Positions 1-7,286 of a stretch of 15,399 nt of DNA are shown here, piece by piece. A program made the position numbers and the translations under genes. The notes below the pieces were generated by a model. That model ran no database searches, had not been told where the DNA came from, and worked only from the letters and a program-made list of their open reading frames with translations. Origin of the DNA: JBGPIT01 sp041485125. GTDB taxonomy: Bacteria; Desulfobacterota; Binatia; UTPRO1. The DNA lies in assembly GCA_041485125.1 (NCBI GenBank), contig JBGPIT010000078.1, forward strand, positions 1-15,399. Direction: 5' to 3'. Numbering within the stretch: the first letter of the stretch is position 1; each line of letters opens with the position of its first letter.

Positions 1-18
1 CACCGCAACTTGGGCTGG

Positions 19-47
19 ACGCTAAACGATGCCTCCAACGTTGTCAA
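19..47 (-). promoter_or_regulatory. Possible sigma70-type promoter reading leftward out of the window
   Basis: On the minus strand a perfect TTGACA (-35, positions 47-42) is followed after 17 bases by TAGCGT (-10, positions 24-19). It lies beyond the stop of the last gene of the minus-strand operon and points out of the window, so it would drive a gene to the left that is not visible here. The -10 matches the consensus at only three of six positions, so the call rests on the exact -35 and the ideal spacing. Confidence 0.4.
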
Positions 48-87
48 TAGATATCTCCGCATCAGCACTGCTCCTCGCCGGCGCAAC

Positions 88-109
88 CGCTGCGTATTCC
101 GCCGCAGCG
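88..109 (-). terminator. Weak hairpin after the rluD-type gene
   Basis: CGCTGCG (88-94) and CGCAGCG (103-109) are perfect inverted repeats of 7 bp with an 8-base loop. They begin five bases beyond the stop codon of the pseudouridine synthase gene. No T-tract follows on the minus strand, so intrinsic termination is uncertain. It may only be a 3' stabilising stem at the end of the long tol-pal-ribF-rluD transcript. Confidence 0.3.
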
Positions 110-113
110 ACGA

Positions 114-1043
114 TCACGAGCGCCGAGCGTCATGATCGAGACGAAGCGCGACGATCAACTGGTTCATATCCGGCCACAACGGCGCCTCGAACGTCAGCTC
201 CTCCCCACGCTCGGGGTGGACGACGGTGAGCGACCGCGCGTGCAACGCCTGGCGCGCGATGAGCGGCGTGCCGGTGCTCCGCCCGTACACCGCGTCGCCG
301 ACCACCGGATGGCCGCGCGCCGCGAGGTGCACGCGGATTTGATGCGTGCGGCCGGTCTCTGGCATCGCGTCGACGAGTGTGGTCGCGGCGAAGCGCTCGC
401 GGACGCGCACCCGCGTGAGCGCGGCCCTTCCGCGCCGCGCGCGCGTCGACATGCGCTTGCGCTCGACGGGGTGGCGGCCGATCGGCGCATCGATCACGAG
501 CTCGTCCTGGCGCATCACGCCATGCACGACCGCGACGTAGCGTTTGCCGACGGTGCGGTCGTGGAACTGCCGCGCCAGATGCTCGAGCGCGCGCGTCGTC
601 CGCGCGATCACGATCACACCGGAGGTATCGCGATCCAGGCGGTGTACGATGCCGGGTCGCGCATCGTCGCTCGACGGCAGCCGGCCCCAGCGGTGGAGCA
701 ACGCGTTCACCAGCGTGCCCTGCCAGCGTCCGGGCGCGGGATGGACGACCATGCCGGGCGCCTTGTTGATCGCGATCACGAGCTCGTCCTCGTACAGCAC
801 GTCGAGCGGCAGGTCCTCCGGCGCCGCGACCGCCGGCGCGGGCCGCGGCACCTCGACGTCGATGCGCTCCCCCGCGCGGAGCGCGTAGCCCGGCTTGCGG
901 GCGCTGCCGTCGACCGTGACCAGACCGCGATCGATCAGCTGCCGCACCTGCGAGCGCGACAGCGCGACGGAGCTCGCGGCGACGAAGGTGTCGAGCCGCG
1001 TACCGGCGCCGCCCGCGTCGACGACGAGGCGATGGCTCGGCAC
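114..1043 (-). CDS. rluD: RluD-family 23S rRNA pseudouridine synthase
   Basis: This 309-residue protein converts uridine to pseudouridine in structured RNA; RluD itself modifies helix 69 of 23S rRNA. Residues about 14-66 look like an S4 RNA-binding domain (TRLDTFVA...SRSQVRQLIDRGLVTVDG). The catalytic domain follows, with the family signature HRLDRDTSG at 134-142, so Asp137 is the expected nucleophile. A second family stretch, PETGRTHQIRVHLA, lies near residues 228-241. The length fits RluD/RluC-type enzymes. The start is GTG at 1043, two bases after the ribF stop, which implies translational coupling. It is the last gene of the tol-pal operon. Assignment to the RluA/C/D family is secure; the exact target site (RluD rather than RluC) is inferred from the S4 domain plus general similarity. 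Confidence 0.9.
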   Translation of the reverse strand: MPSHRLVVDAGGAGTRLDTFVAASSVALSRSQVRQLIDRGLVTVDGSARKPGYALRAGERIDVEVPRPAPAVAAPEDLPLDVLYEDELVIAINKAPGMVVHPAPGRWQGTLVNALLHRWGRLPSSDDARPGIVHRLDRDTSGVIVIARTTRALEHLARQFHDRTVGKRYVAVVHGVMRQDELVIDAPIGRHPVERKRMSTRARRGRAALTRVRVRERFAATTLVDAMPETGRTHQIRVHLAARGHPVVGDAVYGRSTGTPLIARQALHARSLTVVHPERGEELTFEAPLWPDMNQLIVALRLDHDARRS

Positions 1044-1045
1044 GC

Positions 1046-1978
1046 TCAGGACTGCGGCGCGAGAATCGCGCGGGTGCGCTCGACGTCGAGACGGATCTGG
1101 TCGACCAGCGCGGCGACCGAGTCGAACGCCACCTCGCCGCGCAGCCGCTCGACGAACGACACGCCGAGGCGGCGACCGTAGAGATCGCCGCTGAAATCGA
1201 GGAGGTGCACCTCGAGCGTGCGCGGCGCGTCCGGCCCGAAGGTCGGGTTGTGACCGATGTTGGCGGCGCCCGCGACTTGCGTGCCGCCGACGTCGGTACG
1301 CACGGCATAGACGCCGTCGGGCGGAAACATGCCGGCACGCACCGCGATGTTCGCGGTCGGAAAGCCGAGCGTCACGCCGCGCCGCTTACCCGCGACGACG
1401 CGTCCCGCGAGTAGGTGCGGCCGGCCGAGGAGTGTCGCGGCGAGCCGCATGTCGCCGGCGGTGATCGCGCGACGGATCGCCGAGCTCGAGACCTCGTGAC
1501 CGTCGACCGCGACCGGCCCGATCACCTCGACCTCGAAGCCGAGACGCGCGCCGAGCTCCTGCAGCAAGGCGGCGTTGCCGCGCCGCTCGCGGCCGAAGCT
1601 CACGCTGTGGCCGACGACCAGCTTCGAGGCGCCGACCGCGCCGGCGATGAAGCGCTCGACGAACTCCTCGGCGGGCAATGTCGAGAACGCACGCGTGAAG
1701 CGCTGCAGCAGCACGACGTCGATGCCGCTCGCGGCGATCAAGGTCAGCTTGTCGCGCAGCGACGTCAGCGCGGGCGGCGCGTGCTCGGGCCGGAGCACGG
1801 CCATCGGGTGCGGCGTGAACGTCATCGCGATCGCGTCGCCGCCGCGTCGCCGGGCCTCGGCGACGACACGCGCGAAGATCGCCTGATGGCCGCGGTGAAC
1901 GCCGTCGAAATTGCCGAGCGTCAGGACCGGCGCGGCGAAGCGGCGCGAGCAGGACGTGCTGTGGCGTATGACATCCAC
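1046..1978 (-). CDS. ribF: Bifunctional riboflavin kinase / FAD synthetase
   Basis: This enzyme phosphorylates riboflavin to FMN and then adenylylates FMN to FAD in the cytoplasm. The 310-residue length is typical. The N-terminal adenylyltransferase domain shows LTLGNFDGVHRGHQ (about 20-33), a nucleotidyltransferase HxGH-like motif, and an SSSAIRRAI segment before the linker. The C-terminal flavokinase domain shows GKRRGVTLGFPTANI (about 198-212), which contains the family signature GFPTAN. The start is a GTG directly abutting the cpoB TAA stop, and I see no clear ribosome binding site, so it is probably translated by coupling. The two-base gap to the rluD-type gene continues the packing. Its place behind tol-pal-cpoB is unusual, since ribF more often sits near ileS/lspA or rpsO. 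Confidence 0.95.
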   Translation of the reverse strand: MDVIRHSTSCSRRFAAPVLTLGNFDGVHRGHQAIFARVVAEARRRGGDAIAMTFTPHPMAVLRPEHAPPALTSLRDKLTLIAASGIDVVLLQRFTRAFSTLPAEEFVERFIAGAVGASKLVVGHSVSFGRERRGNAALLQELGARLGFEVEVIGPVAVDGHEVSSSAIRRAITAGDMRLAATLLGRPHLLAGRVVAGKRRGVTLGFPTANIAVRAGMFPPDGVYAVRTDVGGTQVAGAANIGHNPTFGPDAPRTLEVHLLDFSGDLYGRRLGVSFVERLRGEVAFDSVAALVDQIRLDVERTRAILAPQS

Positions 1979-2752
1979 TTACGCGCCGAGCGTCTGAAGC
2001 TTCTCTTTTGCCTCCGTCGCCTCCGGCGAGGCAGGGTAGTCGTTCACGACTTTTTGAAAGGCGAGCTTGGCCTCGCTCTTGTTGCCCATTTGCAGAAACG
2101 CATAGCCGATCTTCAGCACCGCGGCCGGCGCGCGGTCGTTTTTCGGATATTTCTGCCGCACGTCGTTGTATTGGAGGATTGCCTGATAGTAGTCGCCGAG
2201 CATGTAGTACGACTCGCCGATCCAGTAGAGCGCGTTCGGCGCGAACGGCGAGGTGGGAGTAGCGCGCAGGAACTCGCGGAAGCGCTGGATGGCGCGGTCG
2301 TACGCGCCTTCGCGCAGCAGCGACAAGCCGCGGCGATAGTCGTCCGGCACCTCGCGTGCCTCTTCCTTCGCGAGGTCGGTCGCGGCGATCTCCGGCTTGT
2401 CGGATGCGGGGCGGCGCGCCGCCGGCGGCACCGGCGTCATGTCGCCCGACTCGCCTCCCGGCGTGGTCGGCGCCCCGCCGGCGTGCTCTTCGAGCGCGGC
2501 GACGCGGCCCTCGAGCGTCGCGAGCCGGCTCTCCGCCGGCTTGGCCTGACTGGTGTGCTGGACCTCCTCGAGGCCGCCGCGCACGGTCGAGATCGAGCGC
2601 TGCAGCGCCTCGACGCTCGCGCGCGTGTCGGCGAGCTGGGTGCGGATGCGGCGCTGCTCCGATTGAATGTCTTGCAGCTCCGCTTGGGTGGCGCAGCCGG
2701 CGGTCGTGAGAATGAAGGTCGCGAGGATCGCGAAGCGGCTCAGCCGATGCAC
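1979..2752 (-). CDS. cpoB: Tol-Pal system protein CpoB/YbgF, lipoprotein-like
   Basis: CpoB is the periplasmic partner of TolA that links outer-membrane constriction to septal peptidoglycan synthesis. The protein starts with a signal peptide ending TTAGC (Cys20 from this start), suggesting a lipoprotein, although Thr at -3 of the lipobox is not ideal. A coiled-coil region follows (about 22-85, rich in Gln/Glu/Arg), then a Pro/Gly linker. The C-terminal half holds the TPR repeats typical of YbgF (YRRGLSLLREGAYDRAIQRF, NALYWIGESYYMLGDYYQAI, AVLKIGYAFLQMGNKSEAKL). I chose GTG at 2752 because it gives a normal 20-residue signal sequence. A TTG at 2788 would add 12 residues and also lacks a clear Shine-Dalgarno. 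It sits between pal and ribF. Confidence 0.88.
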   Translation of the reverse strand: MHRLSRFAILATFILTTAGCATQAELQDIQSEQRRIRTQLADTRASVEALQRSISTVRGGLEEVQHTSQAKPAESRLATLEGRVAALEEHAGGAPTTPGGESGDMTPVPPAARRPASDKPEIAATDLAKEEAREVPDDYRRGLSLLREGAYDRAIQRFREFLRATPTSPFAPNALYWIGESYYMLGDYYQAILQYNDVRQKYPKNDRAPAAVLKIGYAFLQMGNKSEAKLAFQKVVNDYPASPEATEAKEKLQTLGA

Positions 2753-2873
2753 GGTCGTGCTCTTAGCATCCGGCCTGGTCCCGAACAAATAACGCGGGAT
2801 CGGCGGGCAAAGACAGAAGCGGCGGCCGCCGGCAACGCACCGAGGACCGCCGCGCCGGAATCACGATGCCGCG

Positions 2874-3404
2874 TTACTCGGAAGGCGGCACGAAGTGCAC
2901 GCGACGGTTCCGTTGGTAGCAGGACTCGGTGGCCTCACGGCAGATCGGCAGCTCCTCGCCGTAGCTGATGGTCGAGAGCCGGCCGGCGGAGACGCCGAGC
3001 GACACCAAGTAGTCTTTCGCCGCCTTCGCGCGACGCGCGCCGAGCGCAAGGTTGTACTCGACGGTCCCGCGCTCGTCGGTGTGGCCTTCGATCTCGGTGC
3101 GGGCGCGCGGGTTCTCCTTCAGCCACTCCGCGTTGGCGGCGAGGACGTCGCGGGCCGGGCCGTCGAGCTCCGAGGAATCGTACGCGAAAGACACGTCCTT
3201 CAGGACGCCGCCTTCCTCCGGTCCGAGACCCTTGCGGTAGCGATCGAGGCTGCCGCGCCCCTTCAGCGACTCCTCACCGCCGGCGCCGTTGCCGTACGCC
3301 GCGTCTTCGGTCGTGCTCGTCTTCTTCTTTTTCGAGCAGCCGGCGACCGGAACGACGAGACAGCAGGCGAGAAGCACTGCGGTGAGCTTAGTGGACCGCA
3401 CCAT
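2874..3404 (-). CDS. pal: Peptidoglycan-associated lipoprotein Pal
   Basis: Pal anchors the outer membrane to peptidoglycan and binds TolB. The 176-residue precursor has a short basic N-terminus, a hydrophobic signal and a lipobox VAGC, followed by a Lys-rich run. The OmpA-like peptidoglycan-binding domain fills the C-terminal two thirds: FAYDSSELD, EIEGHTDERGTVEYNLALG and RAKAAKDYLVSLGV, ending in the usual RNRRVHF. I take the ATG at 3404 as the start because GGAGGAGGGG lies just upstream. The in-frame ATG at 3437, which overlaps the tolB stop, would put 11 extra basic residues before the signal peptide. Length and gene order (tolB-pal-cpoB) match the classical operon. Confidence 0.95.
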   Translation of the reverse strand: MVRSTKLTAVLLACCLVVPVAGCSKKKKTSTTEDAAYGNGAGGEESLKGRGSLDRYRKGLGPEEGGVLKDVSFAYDSSELDGPARDVLAANAEWLKENPRARTEIEGHTDERGTVEYNLALGARRAKAAKDYLVSLGVSAGRLSTISYGEELPICREATESCYQRNRRVHFVPPSE

Positions 3405-3436
3405 GGAACCCCTCCTCCACAACGATGCGCGCTTCA

Positions 3437-4744
3437 TTAATGGAGCCAGCGCGACCAGGCGGGAGTGCTATCATCGCCTCCCGGTGGGGTCAATCGACTT
3501 TGATGCGCGCCGCTCACATCCGACATGTAGATCGCGCCGCTGCCGTCACGCGTCGAGCTGAAAATCAGATACCGACCGTCGGGTGACCACGACGGATCCT
3601 CGTTGCTGCCGCGCGACGACGTCACCTGCTTCGACTCGCCACCGGAAACGTCGGTCGTGAAGATCTGGAAGCGACCGCCGCCGCGACTCGCGTACGCGAT
3701 CTTGTCCCCCTTCGGCGACCACGCCGGCGAGGTGTTGTAGTTGCCCTGGAAGCTCACGCGCCGCGCTGAAGCACCCTCCGCGTCGGTGATGTAGATCTGC
3801 GGCCCGCCGCCGCGATCGGAGCAAAAGACGATCGAGCGTCCGTCGGGCGACCAGGACGGCGACACGTCGATCGCGCGGTCGTTGGTGACCCAATGGATAA
3901 GCTCGCCGTTCGGGTCGATGAGCGCGATGTCGGTCTGTCCTCCGTGATCGAGCGCGACCGCGATCGCCTTCCCGCCCGGCGACCAGTGCCCGCCGAGGTT
4001 CAAGCCGCCGCGCGAGGAGATCTGCCGCGGTTGGCCGCCACCGAAGGGCGCGCTGAAAAGGCTCGGGTTGCCGGCACGGTACGACGTGAAAACGAGCGAG
4101 CTCGCGTCCGGGCTCCAGCTCGGCGAGAGCGCGATGCTCTGGTCGCGCGTGACGGGACGCAGGTCGCCGCCGTCGAGCGACATCGTGTAGATCTCCTTGA
4201 AGCGGCCGTTCCGTCGCGACGCGAAGGCGATCCGCGAGTCGAAGGGGCCGCGCTCGCCGGTGAGCTGCAGCATGATCTCGTCGGCGCAGCGGTGCGCAAT
4301 CTGTCGCAGATCGTCGGCGCCGCCGCGGTAGCGCTTGCCCGCGAGCTGCGACTGTCGGGCGACGTCGAAGATGCGCGCCTCGACCGTGAGGTCGTCGCCG
4401 CTGCCTTCGATCGTCCCCTTCACCAGCGCAAGGGCGCCGATCGTCGACCAGTCCTTGAAGTCGATGGTCTCGGCGGTGACGCCCGACTGCTGCGCGTCCT
4501 CGAGGTAGGCGCTGCGGTCGATGACCTTGAAGAAGCCGGAGCGATCGAGATCCTTGGCGACGATGTCGGCGAAGCGCCCGCCGTCGCGCGCATTGCCTTT
4601 GAGCGGCGAGACCGCGATCGGATAGCTCGTCGCGCCCGGCCCGACGATCGTGCCGCGCACCTGCGCGCTCGCCGATGTCGCCGCGGCGACGACGATGACG
4701 ACGAGCGCCGCGGCAGTGGTGCGGCTCTTCTTCTGCTCTTGCAT
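3437..4744 (-). CDS. tolB: Tol-Pal system translocation protein TolB
   Basis: TolB is the soluble periplasmic beta-propeller that shuttles between Pal and TolA. The 435-residue precursor begins with a Sec signal peptide likely cleaved after ATSASA. An N-terminal alpha/beta domain (about 25-160, GTIVGPGATSYPIAVSPL onward) is followed by WD40/PD40-like propeller blades marked by repeated PSWSPDG, PAWSPKGDKIAYAS and PSWSPDGRYLIFSS. The start at 4744 is favoured by GAGGAGG a few bases upstream. An in-frame start at 4783 would overlap the tolA-like stop and spoil the signal peptide. It lies 35 bases after the TolA-like gene, and its stop touches the possible long start of pal. Confidence 0.95.
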   Translation of the reverse strand: MQEQKKSRTTAAALVVIVVAAATSASAQVRGTIVGPGATSYPIAVSPLKGNARDGGRFADIVAKDLDRSGFFKVIDRSAYLEDAQQSGVTAETIDFKDWSTIGALALVKGTIEGSGDDLTVEARIFDVARQSQLAGKRYRGGADDLRQIAHRCADEIMLQLTGERGPFDSRIAFASRRNGRFKEIYTMSLDGGDLRPVTRDQSIALSPSWSPDASSLVFTSYRAGNPSLFSAPFGGGQPRQISSRGGLNLGGHWSPGGKAIAVALDHGGQTDIALIDPNGELIHWVTNDRAIDVSPSWSPDGRSIVFCSDRGGGPQIYITDAEGASARRVSFQGNYNTSPAWSPKGDKIAYASRGGGRFQIFTTDVSGGESKQVTSSRGSNEDPSWSPDGRYLIFSSTRDGSGAIYMSDVSGAHQSRLTPPGGDDSTPAWSRWLH

Positions 4745-4779
4745 CAACCCTCCTCGCGCTCGCGCGCGTGTCATGCCGC

Positions 4780-5934
4780 TCAACCGCTCGGCTTTCGCAA
4801 GTCGGCGGGACGGAACGTCAGCTCGACGTCGGCGAAATCTTTGCGGTACGCCTCCGGCGGCGGCCCGAGTGGACTCGCGCGTCGCACGGCGCGCTCGACC
4901 GAGGTGTCGTAGCCGGGATCGCCGGAGCGCTCTGTCAGTCGAAGATTGGTGACCTCACCCGTGTCGAGGATCGAGAAACGAACGGTGACGCGCAAGTCGG
5001 TCCGGTCGCCCACGTACGCCCAGCTCTCCTTAATACGGTTCAGCATCTGGTTGTAGTACATCACGAACTCGAGACCGCGGACGGTGCCGCCGCCACCCGG
5101 CCCCTCGCCACCGACGCCGGGAGGACGATCGAGCGAGCGCTCGGTGCCGCCCATGCCGCCGCCCTCGCCCGGCCGGCCGGCGCCCGCACCGCCGCGCTGA
5201 CTTGCCTTGGTCTCGACGTCCTTGATCGCGGCGCTGAGCTGGCGATCGAGATCGGCGCCTTGCTCACGCTCGTGCGGCGCCTTCGTCCGCTCGTCGCGGC
5301 GGTCGGCGCTCTCGTCGGGCCGCTCCTCGCGCGCGACGCGGAGCTGGCTCGTCTCCGTCGGTGCGGGCCGCTGCGCGAGCACCCGTGCGGCGGTCGCCGT
5401 CGCCTGCGCCTTCGCGATCACGGCGGTCGCCGTCGCGCGCGGCGTCGCGGCGACCCGCGGCGTCTGCGTCACGACGCGCGTCGCCGGCACGCGCGTCGCC
5501 GGCGCCTTCGTCGCCGGCAGCTTCGTCGGCTGCGGGCGCGGCGGCGGCGTCTCGACCTTGATCGGCACGCCGTCTTGGTCGTCGGGCGCCGGCGGCTGCT
5601 CGGCCTTCGCGACGACTTGGGGCTCTTCCTTCGCGGGCGGCGGCGGAGGAGGCGGTGGTGGCGGCGGAGGTGGTGGAGGGGGTGGCGGCGGTTGGCGACG
5701 CGACGCGGGTGGACCGCCGCCGATCGGACCGGCGAGCAGCTTCCCGCCGAGCGCGCTCGGATCGACGACCTCGACCGTGTACGCGGTCGGCGGCGGCGGC
5801 GCGATCCGATGCGGCGCGAGCAGGATCAGGAGGATCGCGACGATATGCAGCGCCGTCGACAGGCCCGCGGCCGAGAGGAACGAGCGGTCGAGCCCGCGCC
5901 GATCGGCACCGCGGCGACGTTGCGGATCGGGCAT
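4780..5934 (-). CDS. tolA: TolA/TonB-like energy-transducing protein
   Basis: This 384-residue protein occupies the tolA slot between tolR and tolB and should span the periplasm from TolQR to Pal/TolB. A cytoplasmic Arg-rich N-terminus precedes one membrane segment (about 22-42, with STALHIVAILLILLAP). The periplasmic linker has 19 consecutive prolines (residues 82-100), then a stretch of Ala/Thr/Arg repeats (PATKAPATRVPATR) and a charged region. The C-terminal domain (about 290-380) resembles TonB_C/TolA_C: NRIKESWAY, LRVTVRFSILDTGEVTNLRL and YDTSVERAVRRASPLGPPP. Unlike E. coli TolA, the long helical Ala/Lys/Glu arm is replaced by Pro-rich and Gly-rich linkers, closer to TonB. TolA function is inferred mainly from position. 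It starts three bases after the tolR stop. Confidence 0.85.
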   Translation of the reverse strand: MPDPQRRRGADRRGLDRSFLSAAGLSTALHIVAILLILLAPHRIAPPPPTAYTVEVVDPSALGGKLLAGPIGGGPPASRRQPPPPPPPPPPPPPPPPPPPAKEEPQVVAKAEQPPAPDDQDGVPIKVETPPPRPQPTKLPATKAPATRVPATRVVTQTPRVAATPRATATAVIAKAQATATAARVLAQRPAPTETSQLRVAREERPDESADRRDERTKAPHEREQGADLDRQLSAAIKDVETKASQRGGAGAGRPGEGGGMGGTERSLDRPPGVGGEGPGGGGTVRGLEFVMYYNQMLNRIKESWAYVGDRTDLRVTVRFSILDTGEVTNLRLTERSGDPGYDTSVERAVRRASPLGPPPEAYRKDFADVELTFRPADLRKPSG

Positions 5935-5937
5935 CGA

Positions 5938-6354
5938 TCACTTCGTCTCGGCCGGTGGCTCCGTCACCATTCCCAGCCGAGAGATGCCGGCCTCCTTGAT
6001 CGCCGCGATCACCCGGACGACGTCGCCGTAGGGCACCGTGCGGTCGGCGCGCAGCAGCACCTGATGATCGGGCCGCGCCTGATTCACGGCGACGAGCTTG
6101 CCGCGCAGCTCGTCGAGCGCGATCGGGTTGTCGTTCAAGTAGACCGTGCCGTTTTTCGCGATCCCGACCACGAGAGGATCCTCGTTGCCGGCGAGCGGCG
6201 CCGCCCGCGTCTTCGGCAGCTCGACCGCGACGCCCTGCTGGATGATCGGCGCCGTCACCATGAAGATCACGAGCAGGACCAGCATGACGTCGACGAGCGG
6301 CGTCACGTTGATCTGCGCGATGCTGCCGCTGCTGTTCCGGCTATCGAATGCCAT
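5938..6354 (-). CDS. tolR: Biopolymer transporter TolR/ExbD family
   Basis: TolR is the inner-membrane motor subunit that, with TolQ, converts proton flow into force on TolA. The 138-residue length is normal. One membrane helix near the N-terminus carries the family signature NVTPLVDVMLVLLVIFMVTA (16-35); Asp22 is the expected proton-carrying residue. The periplasmic domain follows, including LPKT and the ExbD-type closing pattern DRTVPYGDVVRVIAAIKEAG. It is nine bases downstream of tolQ and three bases upstream of the tolA-like gene, so the three are surely co-translated. ExbD is the only realistic alternative name, and the tolB-pal neighbours argue for TolR. Confidence 0.95.
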   Translation of the reverse strand: MAFDSRNSSGSIAQINVTPLVDVMLVLLVIFMVTAPIIQQGVAVELPKTRAAPLAGNEDPLVVGIAKNGTVYLNDNPIALDELRGKLVAVNQARPDHQVLLRADRTVPYGDVVRVIAAIKEAGISRLGMVTEPPAETK

Positions 6355-6363
6355 CGACGTCGC

Positions 6364-7110
6364 TCACTTGAGGAAATGCCGCTCGGCGATGTTGAGGAAC
6401 TCCGAGGCGAAGTTGTCCATGTCGGCGGCGAGCACCCGCACCTGCCCGGCGAAATGATTGTACGCGATGACCGCGGGGATCGCCGCCGCGAGACCGATCG
6501 CGGTCGCGATCAGCGCCTCCGAGATGCCGGGCGCGACCGCCTGGATGCTCGACGACTGCGTCACGCTGAGGCCGCGGAAGGCGTTCATGATGCCCCACAC
6601 GGTGCCGAAGAGACCGACGAAGGGGGCAGCGCTCGCGGTCGTCGCGAGGAAGGTCAGCGAGCGCTCGAGCTTGGTCTGCTCCTGCGTCGCGGCGCGCTTC
6701 ATCGCGCGCTCGACGTTCTCGACGCCGCCGAGGTCGGTCGACATGTCGTCCCCCGGCTCCGACTGCCGCTTCGCGCGCGTGATCCGGACCAGCTCCTGGT
6801 AGCCGGCGCGGAAGACCTGTGCGACCGGGCTTTCCTTCAAGTCGAGGCTCGCGGTGTTGATCGCGGTCAGGTTCTTCGCGTCCCAGAAGATGTCGATGAA
6901 GCGCTCCGACTCGCGCTCCGCGCGGCGGATCTGGCGCGCCTTCATGAAGATGATCGTCCAGCTGATGACCGAGAAGCCGAGGAGGAGAAGCAGGACGAAC
7001 TGCACCACCGCGCCCGCGCCGGTGACCATCTGGGTGATGGTCTCCTGCGGGTGCGGAATCGTCAGCGGCTCGGATTGGACGGACAACGCACGGACGGCGG
7101 AAAACCACAT
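6364..7110 (-). CDS. tolQ: Motor protein TolQ (MotA/TolQ/ExbB proton channel family)
   Basis: TolQ forms the proton-channel ring of the Tol motor in the inner membrane. The 248-residue form has three membrane segments: VVQFVLLLLLGFSVISWTII near the N-terminus, then LTFLATTASAAPFVGLFGTV, and ISEALIATAIGLAAAIPAVI. The last two are the conserved family helices. The cytoplasmic loop between the first and second carries the usual ERSL lead-in. I place the start at ATG 7110 because GGTGAGGTGAGC precedes it; an in-frame start at 7176 would add 22 residues with no family likeness. It is the first gene of the operon and no ybgC thioesterase gene precedes it, unlike in E. coli. Confidence 0.94.
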   Translation of the reverse strand: MWFSAVRALSVQSEPLTIPHPQETITQMVTGAGAVVQFVLLLLLGFSVISWTIIFMKARQIRRAERESERFIDIFWDAKNLTAINTASLDLKESPVAQVFRAGYQELVRITRAKRQSEPGDDMSTDLGGVENVERAMKRAATQEQTKLERSLTFLATTASAAPFVGLFGTVWGIMNAFRGLSVTQSSSIQAVAPGISEALIATAIGLAAAIPAVIAYNHFAGQVRVLAADMDNFASEFLNIAERHFLK

Positions 7111-7171
7111 GCTCACCTCACCCACGCATCCCAACACACACCACCCGTCCATGTCTCGGAAGGCCGTGAGC

Positions 7172-7201
7172 ACCATGCCAACAAGGCGACAAGACAGTCA
7201 A
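7172..7201 (-). promoter_or_regulatory. Candidate promoter for the tol-pal operon
   Basis: On the minus strand TTGACT (-35, positions 7201-7196) lies 18 bases from CATGGT (-10, positions 7177-7172). Transcription would start about 65 bases before the tolQ ATG. The -35 is good but the -10 is poor, so this is tentative. Its -35 is contained in one arm of the inverted repeat described separately, back to back with the gap promoter. Confidence 0.4.
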
Positions 7202-7229
7202 TGATGGCGCACTCGCTCGATTGACTGTC
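7193..7229. repeat. Perfect 10-bp inverted repeat in the divergent tolQ-gap promoter region
   Basis: GACAGTCAAT (7193-7202) and ATTGACTGTC (7220-7229) are exact reverse complements separated by 17 bases. Each arm contains TTGACT facing outward, which can serve as the -35 box of the promoter on its side. The arrangement could be a regulator binding site straddling both promoters, or symmetric promoter architecture without a regulator. No identical copy was seen elsewhere in the window. Confidence 0.75.
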
Positions 7230-7249
7230 CGAACATGCCGTTCTATACG
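7221..7249 (+). promoter_or_regulatory. Sigma70-type promoter of the gap-pgk-tpiA-secG operon
   Basis: TTGACT (7221-7226) and TATACG (7244-7249) are separated by exactly 17 bases. A start near 7256 would give a leader of about 30 bases, which contains AGGAGG (7273-7278) eight bases before the gap ATG. The -35 is inside the right arm of the 10-bp inverted repeat, so a protein bound there would block this promoter. Confidence 0.7.
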
Positions 7250-7286
7250 CCCGTGCTTACCCCGCAGCTGTCAGGAGGAAACCCCC

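Noticed and set aside
1..113. Small plus-strand protein starting at 29 (MPPTLSIDISASALLLAG)
   Set aside because: It overlaps the 3' end of the rluD-type gene, has no ribosome binding site, and turns into Arg-rich shadow sequence. The signal-like start is probably chance.
5635..5700. GGC/GGT microsatellite or CRISPR-like repeat
   Set aside because: It is the proline-coding run of the TolA-like gene with mixed third bases. No spaced repeats typical of CRISPR occur anywhere in the window.
4768..7224. An 818-codon open frame on the plus strand across the tol genes, and similar long frames at 1415-2968 and 7538-8311
   Set aside because: They lie opposite or out of frame with clear tol, ribF, cpoB and gap genes, are very rich in Arg/His/Asp, and show no domain. 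High GC removes stop codons in shadow frames.
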